This document shows, one piece after another, positions 51,932 to 60,492 of a stretch of DNA of 64,000 bases. A program made the translations under genes and the position numbers. The stretch spans positions 1-64,000 of the forward strand of contig PGXL01000006.1 in assembly GCA_002839095.1 (NCBI GenBank), in the 5' to 3' direction. Each line of letters opens with the position of its first letter. Positions within the stretch are counted from its first letter, which is position 1. The stretch is from Tenericutes bacterium HGW-Tenericutes-2 (lineage in GTDB: Bacteria > Bacillota_I > Bacilli_A > Acholeplasmatales > Acholeplasmataceae). Under the pieces are notes generated by a model. The model did not search any database. It had not been told where the DNA came from and saw nothing but the letters and a program-made list of their open reading frames with translations.

Positions 51932-53078
51932 CGAAGCGATCAAAGCAGTTGCTAACTCGATTAGGGAGTTTGGATTTAAGGTTCCAATAGTCATTACAAG
52001 TGACAACGTCATCATAGCCGGACATACGCGCCTAAAAGCCTCTGTGTCGCTTGGTTTAGAAGAAGTGCCATGTATTGTCGCAGATGATTTAAATGAGGCA
52101 CAAATCAAAGCCTTTCGCTTAACGGATAATAAAACAGCTGAACTTGCCACATGGGATTTATCAAGACTTGAAGAAGAGTTAGCTGGCATTGACATGGACA
52201 TGCTTCAGTTTGGATTTGAAGAAATGGAAGAACTGCTTCCAGATAATGCAGCTGATGATGATTTCGATATCGATGATGAAATTCCAGAGATACCTTTTTC
52301 TGAGATTGGCGATATATATGAACTTGGACCTCATCGACTTATGTGTGGTGATTCAACAGATGCAAAACAAGTTGAAACATTACTTGATGGTAACACAGTA
52401 GATATGTTATTTACCGATCCGCCTTACAATGTTGACTATGAAGGAACAGCTGGAAAAATCAAAAACGATAAGATGGAAGATAATACCTTCTATCTTTTTT
52501 TATACAGTGCATTTCAGAATATGTTCAATCATACAAAACCTGGTGGCGCTATCTATGTTTGTCATGCCGATACTGAAGGATTAAACTTTAGAAATGCATT
52601 CAAGAACTCTGGCTTCAAATTAGCAGAATGTCTTATCTGGGTAAAAAATGCACTAGTACTAGGCAGACAAGATTACCACTGGAGACATGAACCTATTTTA
52701 TATGGATGGAAAGAAGGAGCTGCTCATTACTTTGTTGATGACAGATCTCAAGATACCATCTGGGAATATAACAAACCAAGAAAAAATGAAGAACATCCAA
52801 CCATGAAACCTTTAGAATTAGTTGGAAAAGCCATCAGCAATTCATCAAGATGTCATGAATCGGTATTAGATTTATTTGGTGGATCTGGATCAACGATGAT
52901 CGCAGCTGATCAATTGGATCGAAAATCATATCTCATGGAACTTGATGAAAAGTTTATTGATGTCATTGTGAGACGTTATATCAAACATAAGGCATCTAAT
53001 GATAATTGTTATTTGATTAGAAATGGAAAAAGGTCTCCACTTAGCGATTTTGATTACTTTGAAAATAAGTCACTATAG
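51867..53078 (+). CDS. Phage ParB-like/DNA methyltransferase fusion
   Basis: 403 residues. N-terminal ParB/sulfiredoxin-like domain (YENNPRNNDEAIKAVANSIREFGF...VIIAGHTRLKAS, about residues 14-60). C-terminal beta-class methyltransferase with motif IV DPPY (184-187) before motif I DLFGGSGST (about 336-344). Probably methylates adenine-N6 or cytosine-N4 in phage DNA to escape restriction. A phage SAM synthetase gene follows nearby. Confidence 0.88.
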   Translation: MNIVMKQVSVLQEYENNPRNNDEAIKAVANSIREFGFKVPIVITSDNVIIAGHTRLKASVSLGLEEVPCIVADDLNEAQIKAFRLTDNKTAELATWDLSRLEEELAGIDMDMLQFGFEEMEELLPDNAADDDFDIDDEIPEIPFSEIGDIYELGPHRLMCGDSTDAKQVETLLDGNTVDMLFTDPPYNVDYEGTAGKIKNDKMEDNTFYLFLYSAFQNMFNHTKPGGAIYVCHADTEGLNFRNAFKNSGFKLAECLIWVKNALVLGRQDYHWRHEPILYGWKEGAAHYFVDDRSQDTIWEYNKPRKNEEHPTMKPLELVGKAISNSSRCHESVLDLFGGSGSTMIAADQLDRKSYLMELDEKFIDVIVRRYIKHKASNDNCYLIRNGKRSPLSDFDYFENKSL

Positions 53079-53091
53079 TAAAAAAAGTGCT

Positions 53092-53122
53092 TGCTATTAA
53101 GTCTCTTTAGAGTGATATATAG
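53092..53122 (+). promoter_or_regulatory. Candidate promoter for the 53.2-kb genes
   Basis: TTGCTA (53092-53097), 19-base spacer and TATATA (53117-53122) with TGA before it. AAGGAGA precedes the start of the next gene. Confidence 0.45.
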
Positions 53123-53154
53123 AGTAACCAAAAAATTATAAGGAGACTAAAGTT

Positions 53155-53583
53155 ATGGAAAAACAGATTAAATTATCTGAATGGATTGAAAGATTTAAAT
53201 CAGGCGAGTTCGACAGACCTGATACAACAACTCAAATTAATGCAGGATGGTTTGACTGGTTTTGCAGAGATACAAGCTTAGCCAATAAAACTAAGAAGAT
53301 GGGTAACATCATCAAGCAAATCAAAGCGGGTGGTAAGGTTGACCTTGAGACAAGTTATGTGTGGTTCAAGAATAACTGCCCACTGAATGGTCCACTTTAT
53401 GATGATTTCAGAATCGCAGATATCGAAACCAATAATAACCTCATCGTCATTCAAATTGATTGTGTATGGAACGATTCAAAGTATACAGTTTATGAAAGAC
53501 TTGACGGATTTGATAAACCTGCATATAAAACAAACTCATCGAGAGAACTTGTTAAATGGTTAAACAAAGGATGGAATGAATAA
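53155..53583 (+). CDS. Phage protein of unknown function
   Basis: 142 residues, mixed alpha/beta, rich in Trp and aromatic residues (INAGWFDWFCRDTSL...). No known motif. Its stop overlaps the next start (TAATG), so the two are coupled. Confidence 0.6.
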   Translation: MEKQIKLSEWIERFKSGEFDRPDTTTQINAGWFDWFCRDTSLANKTKKMGNIIKQIKAGGKVDLETSYVWFKNNCPLNGPLYDDFRIADIETNNNLIVIQIDCVWNDSKYTVYERLDGFDKPAYKTNSSRELVKWLNKGWNE

Positions 53584-53960
53584 TGTATAAAGAGTTCAAT
53601 GCACATCCAAAAGGTATTAAAACAACCGATTGTGTAGTAAGAGCAATCGCAACAGCAACAAGCAAAGACTATCTCGAATGTAGAAGAGAACTTAATCAAG
53701 CTAAACGCGAACTTGGATATTCTAATTACAAAGATACCAAATTCTTATACGAATATTTAAAAGATTATCCAAGACTCATATTTAAACCTGTCAAGGGAGA
53801 GCCAAGAATCAAAGGTAGTGATTTTTGTGAGTTACATCCGAAAGGGACGTACATCTTAAAAATGGCTGGACACATTACAACATGTGTTGATGGAGTAATA
53901 CTTGATACTTGGGATTGTTCATATCGGTCAGTTTACACAGCATGGGAAATAACAAAATAA
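53583..53960 (+). CDS. Phage papain-like cysteine peptidase-type protein
   Basis: 125 residues. KTTDCVVRAIATAT (Cys at about 17) and GHITTCVDGVILDTWDC (His about 101, later Asp) give a Cys...His...Asp order like C39/NlpC-type cysteine peptidases. A hydrolase role is inferred from this order; no confirmed substrate. Confidence 0.5.
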   Translation: MYKEFNAHPKGIKTTDCVVRAIATATSKDYLECRRELNQAKRELGYSNYKDTKFLYEYLKDYPRLIFKPVKGEPRIKGSDFCELHPKGTYILKMAGHITTCVDGVILDTWDCSYRSVYTAWEITK

Positions 53961-53966
53961 GTAATT

Positions 53967-53987
53967 GGGAGCGTAAGCTCCTTTTTT
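53967..53987 (+). terminator. Terminator before metK
   Basis: GGGAGC/GCTCCT stem with GTAA loop, then T6. Confidence 0.75.
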
Positions 53988-54012
53988 ACTCGGTAATGAA
54001 GGAGATAATGGA

Positions 54013-55164
54013 ATGCAAGTCATAACAAGTGAATCAGTGTTTAGTGGACATCCTGATAAGGTTTGTGATCAAATTAGTGATGCTATACTGGATGCCATTT
54101 TAGAACAAGATAGAAATGCAAGAGTCGCAGTTGAGACGTCTATTAAAGATGATTTGGTATTTGTCTTTGGAGAAGTCACAACAACTGCAAAAGTCGATTA
54201 TGCAGACATTGCAAAAAGCAAACTTCGTGAAATCGGCTATGAAGAAAGTTTCAAAGTCATGGAAAAGATCAGTAAACAATCTCCGGACATCGCACTTGGA
54301 GTTGATTCAACAGAATCACATGAACAAGGTGCAGGTGATCAGGGGATCATGTTTGGTTATGCATGCAATGAAACACCAGAGTTAATGCCACTACCTATTA
54401 TGCTAGCAAATCAAATATCTAAAGAGATGGACAAAGCTCGTAAAGAACAATATGCACATATCTTTAGTCCTGATGGCAAATGTCAGGTATCCGTTTTATA
54501 TGAAAAAGGTAAACCTAAGAAAGTTCAAACTATCGTTGTTTCAGCACAAACAAAATCGTGGATACGAAGAGAACTATATGAAGATATCATCATCAATGAA
54601 GTTTTACCGAAAGTTCTAGATGATAAAACAATCAGAGAAGCTGAAATTCTAATCAATCCAACAGGTGAGTTTGTAATTGGTGGTCCTTATGCAGATTCAG
54701 GTTTAACTGGTCGAAAGATTATCGTTGATACGTATGGTGGTTATGCAAAACATGGTGGTGGAGCCTTTTCTGGCAAGGACGTAAGCAAGGTTGATCGCAG
54801 TGCGGCTTATTATGCCAGATTCGTAGCAAAAGCCGTTGTAGGGGCAGTTTTGGCCACACATTGCGAGATACAACTGGGTTATGTGATTGGTATTGCTAAG
54901 CCAGTCAGTGTCTATGTGAACACATTTAATACTGGAGTTATTAGTGATGACAAAATACAAGATCTTGTCAATCAAACATTTGATTTTAGACCACAAAACA
55001 TTAAAAAAGAACTTGAGCTTGATAGCGTTAAGTTCCATGAGTTAGCGAAGTATGGACACTTCGGTAGGGATGATTTAGATGTACGTTGGGAACATGTAGA
55101 TGATAAGATTGCTGAATTGAGAAAGTTATATGAGAAAACCCAAAGAACTCCATCGATTTTATAA
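54013..55164 (+). CDS. metK: Phage-encoded S-adenosylmethionine synthetase
   Basis: 383 residues, full length. Catalytic motifs: SGHPDKVCDQISDAILD (about 11-27), GAGDQGIMFGYA and GGGAFSGKD. Makes SAM from methionine and ATP. Its position in a phage module next to a DNA methyltransferase suggests it supplies methyl donor during infection. Behind AAGGAG. Overlaps the HNH gene by 35 bases in another frame. Confidence 0.95.
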   Translation: MQVITSESVFSGHPDKVCDQISDAILDAILEQDRNARVAVETSIKDDLVFVFGEVTTTAKVDYADIAKSKLREIGYEESFKVMEKISKQSPDIALGVDSTESHEQGAGDQGIMFGYACNETPELMPLPIMLANQISKEMDKARKEQYAHIFSPDGKCQVSVLYEKGKPKKVQTIVVSAQTKSWIRRELYEDIIINEVLPKVLDDKTIREAEILINPTGEFVIGGPYADSGLTGRKIIVDTYGGYAKHGGGAFSGKDVSKVDRSAAYYARFVAKAVVGAVLATHCEIQLGYVIGIAKPVSVYVNTFNTGVISDDKIQDLVNQTFDFRPQNIKKELELDSVKFHELAKYGHFGRDDLDVRWEHVDDKIAELRKLYEKTQRTPSIL

Positions 55165-55414
55165 GTCTACTCAATGGCAAGTAGTAAGAGAAATCAAGAT
55201 AAGAGCAGCCAATGGAAAGTGTGAACGTTGCGGTGCTTTAGGAAAAGAAGTCCATCATAAGATTAGACTTACAGTCCTTAATCTAACTAACCCAGAAATC
55301 AGTTTGAATCAAGAGAATTTAGAATTGTTATGTAATAAATGTCATAATGAAGAACATAAGCGTTTCTCGAAGCAACAACAATTTGATGAAGATGGTAATT
55401 TGATTTCACGATAA
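55130..55414 (+). CDS. Phage HNH endonuclease
   Basis: 94 residues. CERCG (about 29-33), VHHKIRL (catalytic His) and LCNKCHNEEH form the HNH/ββα-metal motif with structural zinc Cys. Phage HNH proteins next to terminase genes are needed for cos cleavage in HK97-type packaging. The end of metK overlaps its start. Confidence 0.9.
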   Translation: MRKPKELHRFYKSTQWQVVREIKIRAANGKCERCGALGKEVHHKIRLTVLNLTNPEISLNQENLELLCNKCHNEEHKRFSKQQQFDEDGNLISR

Positions 55415-55437
55415 ACCTCGAATAAATAAATATTGTT

Positions 55438-55446
55438 TGGTATAAT
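55438..55446 (+). promoter_or_regulatory. Extended -10 promoter of the P-loop kinase gene
   Basis: TGG-TATAAT (TATAAT 55441-55446) in the gap after HNH; weak -35. It suggests an independently transcribed moron. Confidence 0.55.
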
Positions 55447-55470
55447 GTTTATAAAAGTAGGTGGTTTTTT

Positions 55471-55971
55471 ATGGAAAATAAAAAAGGGAAGTTGATTTTC
55501 TTTTCCGGAAAAATGGGTGCAGGCAAATCAACAATGTCTAAAGAAATATCATTGGAAGAAGGAACAGTTCTTATATCTGAAGATGAGTGGTTATCAAATA
55601 TGTATCCAGAAGAGATTAAAAATTTTGATGACTATGTTAAATATTCAATTAGAATTAAACCTTTACTTAAGAAGCATATATTGAAATTGTTAAATAATGG
55701 ATTAGTAGTAATTCTTGACTTTCCAGGAAATACTAAAAGACAAAGAAGTTGGTTTAAATCAATTATAGAAGAAAGCGATGACTTTAATCACGAACTAATT
55801 TATCTTAAAGCAAGTAATGAATTATGCTTAAGACATATCGAAAAGAGAAGATTAAGCAATCCTGAAAGAAATGGCTTTGATACGAAAGAAACATTTGAAC
55901 ATGTTACAAGTTTCTTTGAAGAACCAAGTGATGAAGAAGGGTTTAACATTAAGATAATCACTAAGAAATAA
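55471..55971 (+). CDS. P-loop kinase-like protein (AAA_33), candidate phage moron
   Basis: 166 residues. P-loop SGKMGAGKST (about 12-21), VILDFPG as Walker B, and Arg-rich IEKRRLSNPERNG as lid. Related proteins phosphorylate small molecules or nucleotides, or are zeta-toxin-like. It has its own promoter and sits between HNH and terminases, breaking the packaging operon. Confidence 0.75.
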   Translation: MENKKGKLIFFSGKMGAGKSTMSKEISLEEGTVLISEDEWLSNMYPEEIKNFDDYVKYSIRIKPLLKKHILKLLNNGLVVILDFPGNTKRQRSWFKSIIEESDDFNHELIYLKASNELCLRHIEKRRLSNPERNGFDTKETFEHVTSFFEEPSDEEGFNIKIITKK

Positions 55972-56022
55972 CCCCCGCCCCGATGCCTATTAATTATTGC
56001 GAAGGGTACCGCACAAGGGGGC
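55972..56022. other. GC-rich candidate cos region
   Basis: CCCCCGCCCC at 55972-55981 and AAGGGGGC at 56015-56022 stand out in this AT-rich phage, and GCCCC can pair with GGGGC. Their place between HNH and the terminase genes is where cos sites lie in related phages. GC-rich 3' overhangs are usual in HK97-like cos phages. Confidence 0.5.
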
Positions 56023-56085
56023 AATTAAAAAATGCGGGCTCTTATTTTTGAAAATCCAGAATTTAGTTTTGAAGTAGGTGAGAAT

Positions 56086-56517
56086 ATGCATGTCCTAGAA
56101 GAAAATTTTATAAGAAGTTTGATGCTTCTAAAGTTTTTAACAGATAAAATTTTGAACAGATTTAAAGAACTAAATATATCTGATGAGGAGTTTAAAAATA
56201 AGCACATTGCTTATAGTGATCTGCATATGACGCTTTGTCACAATGCCATATTTCAAGCTAGAAAATTATATGAAGCTAGTCTTAGAGATGGATTAACAGA
56301 ACCTGAATGGTTGAAATTGAAAGGATTAAGAGAAGAAATAACACATGCTCGAGATATAGCATCACAAGAAATAAAGAAAATAGCAGACTTGAATTCGGAA
56401 TTAATACCTATATTAAATAAATTAAGCTTGCATATTTTCGAGAAAAATAAAATTCAAGACGATCCATATTTTGATAGTTTTTCTAAAGTATATTTAGAGG
56501 ATATTAACAAGTTATGA
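56086..56517 (+). CDS. Unknown phage protein ahead of terminase
   Basis: 143 residues from ATG 56086 behind AGGTGA; ATG 56032 is an alternative with AAGGGGG at long distance and would overlap the GC-rich element. Helical, charged, no motif. Stop overlaps the next ATG. Confidence 0.55.
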   Translation: MHVLEENFIRSLMLLKFLTDKILNRFKELNISDEEFKNKHIAYSDLHMTLCHNAIFQARKLYEASLRDGLTEPEWLKLKGLREEITHARDIASQEIKKIADLNSELIPILNKLSLHIFEKNKIQDDPYFDSFSKVYLEDINKL

Positions 56518-56837
56518 AAATAGAACATGAATACAAGCGATTAAAGTCGCTTTTTTCTTTGGTTGATGAATCAAAGACAGAATTAGTAGATAATTTAATT
56601 TATCAAGCTGCATTTATGAAGGTGGAACTTGATAAGTTACAAGAGCAAATCAGAAAGCATGGAGCTATTCAAATATCCAGCAAGGGTACACAACGTCAAA
56701 CCGAAGCAGCTAAATATTACACGAAACTTGTGAATTCATACGGGGCAGTCATTAAAACACTAAATACTATTCTTGGAACACAAGTTGATGATGGAGACGA
56801 TGCATTTGATGAGTTTCTTAAGAGAGCAAATGAATGA
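56514..56837 (+). CDS. Terminase small subunit (P27-like)
   Basis: 107 residues. ESKTELVDNLIYQAAFMKVELDKLQEQIRKHG and QRQTEAAKYYTKLVNSYGAVIKTLN match the P27 family of small terminases that recognise the packaging site. ATGA overlap with both neighbours. Confidence 0.8.
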   Translation: MKIEHEYKRLKSLFSLVDESKTELVDNLIYQAAFMKVELDKLQEQIRKHGAIQISSKGTQRQTEAAKYYTKLVNSYGAVIKTLNTILGTQVDDGDDAFDEFLKRANE

Positions 56838-58477
56838 ACTACTTAATTGAATACTATAATGAAATTGAAGATGGGAATATCATCGTCGGGCAAGAACTGA
56901 AAACGGAGTTAGATCAACTTATCCAAGATCTGGATAACCCTGCGTACATCTTTGATGAAAAACCAGGTAACTTGAGAATTGATTTCATTGAGACATTTTG
57001 TAAACATACAAAGTCACCATTTAATGGATTACCATTCATCTTAGAACTTTGGGAAAAAGCACTCATTCAAACTGCTTATGGATTCAAAATGGCTGATACA
57101 GGATTAAGACGATTTAATGAAGTCATATTACTGATTGCTCGCAAGAATGGTAAGACAACATTTGTTGCAGGGATTGATTTAGCTGAGTTTTTTCTTTCAA
57201 GTGGTGGAGTGGACATAGTATGTGCTTCTAATACAACAGAACAAGCTAACATTCTTTTTGAAGAGATTAATAATATGAGGGAACAATCTCCAGCATTATC
57301 TAAAGAAACCAGAAGCAAGAAGAACATCTTTCACATCTACTCTCCAAAAACAAAGAACAAGATAAAGAAACTATCAGCACAATCAAGAAATAAGGATGGC
57401 TACAATATCGAGGTTGGGTGTATTGATGAAGTTCATGAAATGACCGATTCTAAGGTCTATGATGCAATCAAGCAATCACAATCAACTAAAAAAGAACCAC
57501 TCATATTTATCATAACCACCGAAGGAACAACTATTGGTGGTTTTTTAGATAGCAAGTTAGATTATGCAAGAAAGATGCTAAAAGGTGAAATATCAGATCA
57601 TAGGGTATTGCCCTGGTTATACACTCAAGATTCAACCAAAGAAATATATGAAGATCAATCAACTTGGCAAAAGTCAAATCCCAGTATTGGTGTGGTTAAA
57701 ACGCCTTTATACTTAGAAGATGTTATGAACAAATCGAAGCATGATTTATCAACTAGAGTGACTATGCTTTGTAAAGATTTTAATATCAAACAAGCAGATT
57801 CTGGATCGTGGTTATCCTTTGATGACCTAAACAATGAAGATACTTACTCAATTGATGAGCTAAGAGATTCATATGCGGTTGGTGGCGTAGACTTATCATC
57901 GACCACTGATTTAACAGCTACAGTACTTGTCATTCAAAAACGAGATAGCAACAAGAAGTATGTGATTCCACATTTTTTTATGCCAAGCGAAGTTGTAGAG
58001 AAAAGAATCAAAGAAGATAACGTGCCATATGATATCTGGATTAAAAAGGGTTTTGTAACTTTAACTGTAGGCAATCAAAATGATTTTAGTTTGGTGACTC
58101 AATGGTTCATGAAAATGATACAAACGTATGGCATCAGACCTTTATGGGTTGGATATGACCCGTGGAATTCACAGTATTGGATAAAAGAAATGGAAGACTT
58201 AGGATTTAATATGGACAAAGTCAGACAAGGCATCTATTCGCTGTCTGAACCCATGAAAATTCTAGAAGCGGATTTAAAAAACAGTTTAGTAAACTATAAT
58301 AACAATCCAATCATGAAATGGTGTCTATCAAATACACAAGCAAAGGTTGATTTAAATGGAAACATACAACCATCAAAACTTAACTCTAAGTACAAACGAA
58401 TTGATGGAACGGTTGCGCTAATCATCGCTTATGTAGTTTTAAATAGATATAAAACAGATTACGAAAATATGATCTAG
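56834..58477 (+). CDS. terL: Terminase large subunit
   Basis: 547 residues. N-terminal ATPase with Walker A ARKNGKT (102-108) and a Walker B-like IDEVHEM; C-terminal RNase H-like nuclease with VGGVDLSSTTDLTA and LWVGYDPWNSQYW. Pumps DNA into the prohead and cuts at the packaging site. Length normal for Terminase_1. Confidence 0.93.
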   Translation: MNYLIEYYNEIEDGNIIVGQELKTELDQLIQDLDNPAYIFDEKPGNLRIDFIETFCKHTKSPFNGLPFILELWEKALIQTAYGFKMADTGLRRFNEVILLIARKNGKTTFVAGIDLAEFFLSSGGVDIVCASNTTEQANILFEEINNMREQSPALSKETRSKKNIFHIYSPKTKNKIKKLSAQSRNKDGYNIEVGCIDEVHEMTDSKVYDAIKQSQSTKKEPLIFIITTEGTTIGGFLDSKLDYARKMLKGEISDHRVLPWLYTQDSTKEIYEDQSTWQKSNPSIGVVKTPLYLEDVMNKSKHDLSTRVTMLCKDFNIKQADSGSWLSFDDLNNEDTYSIDELRDSYAVGGVDLSSTTDLTATVLVIQKRDSNKKYVIPHFFMPSEVVEKRIKEDNVPYDIWIKKGFVTLTVGNQNDFSLVTQWFMKMIQTYGIRPLWVGYDPWNSQYWIKEMEDLGFNMDKVRQGIYSLSEPMKILEADLKNSLVNYNNNPIMKWCLSNTQAKVDLNGNIQPSKLNSKYKRIDGTVALIIAYVVLNRYKTDYENMI

Positions 58478-58486
58478 GAGGTGCAC

Positions 58487-59704
58487 ATGGGTCTCATTAA
58501 AAGAAAAAGTAAAACTGGATCATTTGATGCACTCCAGTTAATTAGTAATTTAAATACATTTTATACACCGTTTGGAACAAATATTTCAAAAAGTGATGTG
58601 GTTAAGATATGCATTGATAGGGTTGCTAGCCAATGTGCTAAGCTTAAACCAAGATTTATCAAAACCGAAAACGATAAGACAGTGACCGAGAAAAAAGGTA
58701 GGCTGTCTTTTTTATTGAAGTATAAACCAAACGAGATAATGACACCTTATGATTTTATCTACAAAACGATTACATTGTTATTATTGAATGATAATGCGTT
58801 TATTTATCCAAAGTTTGATAAAGATTCGGGTGAGCTCAAAGGGATCTATCCACTTAGACCGATTACAGTTGAAATGATTGTTGATAATGCTGACACCTAT
58901 TTCATCAAGTTGCTATTTGATAATGGTGAGTCCTATATCCTGCCTTATGAGAATATCATTCATTTAAGACGTCATTTTGGACAAAACGATATCTTTGGTG
59001 GTAATGGATCAAGTGGAGATCATGAGGCGATTCTTAAAACAATCTCAATCAATGATAGTTTGTTGCAAGGGATTGATAATGCGATCAAATCCTCGATGCA
59101 GATTAAAGGTATTGTTAAGATGAATGGTATGCTATCAGAAACAGATAAGAAAAAACAAAGAGAACTTTTTGATAGCGCACTTTCTGATTCAGTCAACACA
59201 AAAGGAAGCTCCATAATTCCTATTGATTTAAAGAGTGAATACATTCCATTAGATGTAGATCCTAAATTGATTGATAAAGATACACTAGAATTCTTGCAAT
59301 CAAAAATACTCGATTATTTTGGTGTCTCTGTCCCAATATTCACAAGCAAGTATTCAGAAGAGGAATTTAACTCATTTTACGAGTCAACCATTGAGCCTTT
59401 AGCTATTCAACTTAGCGAGGCTTTTTCTATAGGCTTACTTACCAATAATCAATTAGAACGTGGAGAAGAAATTATTTTTTATAGCGAAAGGTTGCAGTAT
59501 GCTTCATGGAACACCAAAGTTACAGCCATTGAAAAATTGATGAGTCTAGGAATTATGTCACTCAATGAATCAAGAGCACTACTCGGACTAGAACCTATAG
59601 AAGGTGGGAACAAACGTCTTCAATCACTAAACTTTGTTGATGCTGATAAAGCAAATCAATATCAAGTAGGAACGGAGGAACCTAAAGATGAAAATAACAG
59701 TTAA
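58487..59704 (+). CDS. Portal protein (HK97 family)
   Basis: 405 residues from ATG 58487 behind AGGAGGTG; a GTG at 58481 lies in that site. NDNAFIYPKFD, LRRHFGQNDIFGGNGSS and YFGVSVPIFTSKYSEEEFNSFYESTIEPL are portal motifs. Forms the dodecameric head vertex. Overlaps the next gene by 17 bases. Confidence 0.9.
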   Translation: MGLIKRKSKTGSFDALQLISNLNTFYTPFGTNISKSDVVKICIDRVASQCAKLKPRFIKTENDKTVTEKKGRLSFLLKYKPNEIMTPYDFIYKTITLLLLNDNAFIYPKFDKDSGELKGIYPLRPITVEMIVDNADTYFIKLLFDNGESYILPYENIIHLRRHFGQNDIFGGNGSSGDHEAILKTISINDSLLQGIDNAIKSSMQIKGIVKMNGMLSETDKKKQRELFDSALSDSVNTKGSSIIPIDLKSEYIPLDVDPKLIDKDTLEFLQSKILDYFGVSVPIFTSKYSEEEFNSFYESTIEPLAIQLSEAFSIGLLTNNQLERGEEIIFYSERLQYASWNTKVTAIEKLMSLGIMSLNESRALLGLEPIEGGNKRLQSLNFVDADKANQYQVGTEEPKDENNS

Positions 59705-59903
59705 TGGAAAGATTTCAGAAGATGCACTTAAAGTCATCTTGGAAACACAAAAACAAAAGACAATTATTATTGATGAATATTGTAAAAAGGAAAAGCTAGA
59801 GTCATTATTTTATAAGGATTCCGAGCTTGAATATGAATATCAAAAACAAGCAATTACAAAACCTAAGAAAGTAGAGGTTAGAAAAGATGATCAAGGAAAC
59901 TAG
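59688..59903 (+). CDS. Small phage protein between portal and protease
   Basis: 71 residues behind GGAGGAA. KITVNGKISEDALKVILETQKQK, then charged. Overlaps portal by 17 and protease by 17 bases. Unknown. Confidence 0.6.
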   Translation: MKITVNGKISEDALKVILETQKQKTIIIDEYCKKEKLESLFYKDSELEYEYQKQAITKPKKVEVRKDDQGN

Positions 59904-60477
59904 ACTTGCAGATGTCACACTACATGAAGAAGAAGACAAAATGATCTTGGAAGGCTACGCACTAGTCTTTCATAATGAAACACTCATTGGTGATGAAGAA
60001 TACGGCTTCATTGAAGAAATCGATTCAAGAGCTTTAAGTGATACAAAAATGAAGGATGTTCCTATGAAATATAATCATATGGACTCCTTTTTAATTATTG
60101 CCAGAACCAAGAACCAGTCCTTATCGCTAACTGTAGACAATATTGGTTTAAAAGTACGTGCTGAATTACTAGACACCAATACGAATCAAGACATCTACAA
60201 GATGGTAAGAAGTGGATTGTTGGATAAGATGAGTTTTGCTTTTACGGTTGATGAACAAGTATGGAATCGTGAAGGTAAAATTCCAAAAAGAACCATTACT
60301 AAGATAGAACGTTTGTATGATGTGTCGGTTGTGGATACACCAGCATATGATGCAACGAGTATATACGCTCGTTCTTTAGAATCTATGGAGTTAGAACTAA
60401 AGGCTATGGAGTTAGCAGAGCAGGAACAAAAATCAAGAATTATTAAAAAACGTATCAAAATAAAATCACAAATCTAA
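59887..60477 (+). CDS. HK97 prohead protease
   Basis: 196 residues, peptidase family S78. LEGYALVF, MKYNHMDSFLIIART (catalytic His) and KMSFAFTV (catalytic Ser in MSFAF) are present, with VSVVDTPAYDATS at the C-terminus. Cleaves the capsid N-terminal delta domain during maturation. Confidence 0.9.
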   Translation: MIKETRLADVTLHEEEDKMILEGYALVFHNETLIGDEEYGFIEEIDSRALSDTKMKDVPMKYNHMDSFLIIARTKNQSLSLTVDNIGLKVRAELLDTNTNQDIYKMVRSGLLDKMSFAFTVDEQVWNREGKIPKRTITKIERLYDVSVVDTPAYDATSIYARSLESMELELKAMELAEQEQKSRIIKKRIKIKSQI

Positions 60478-60492
60478 AAGGAGAAATAAATC

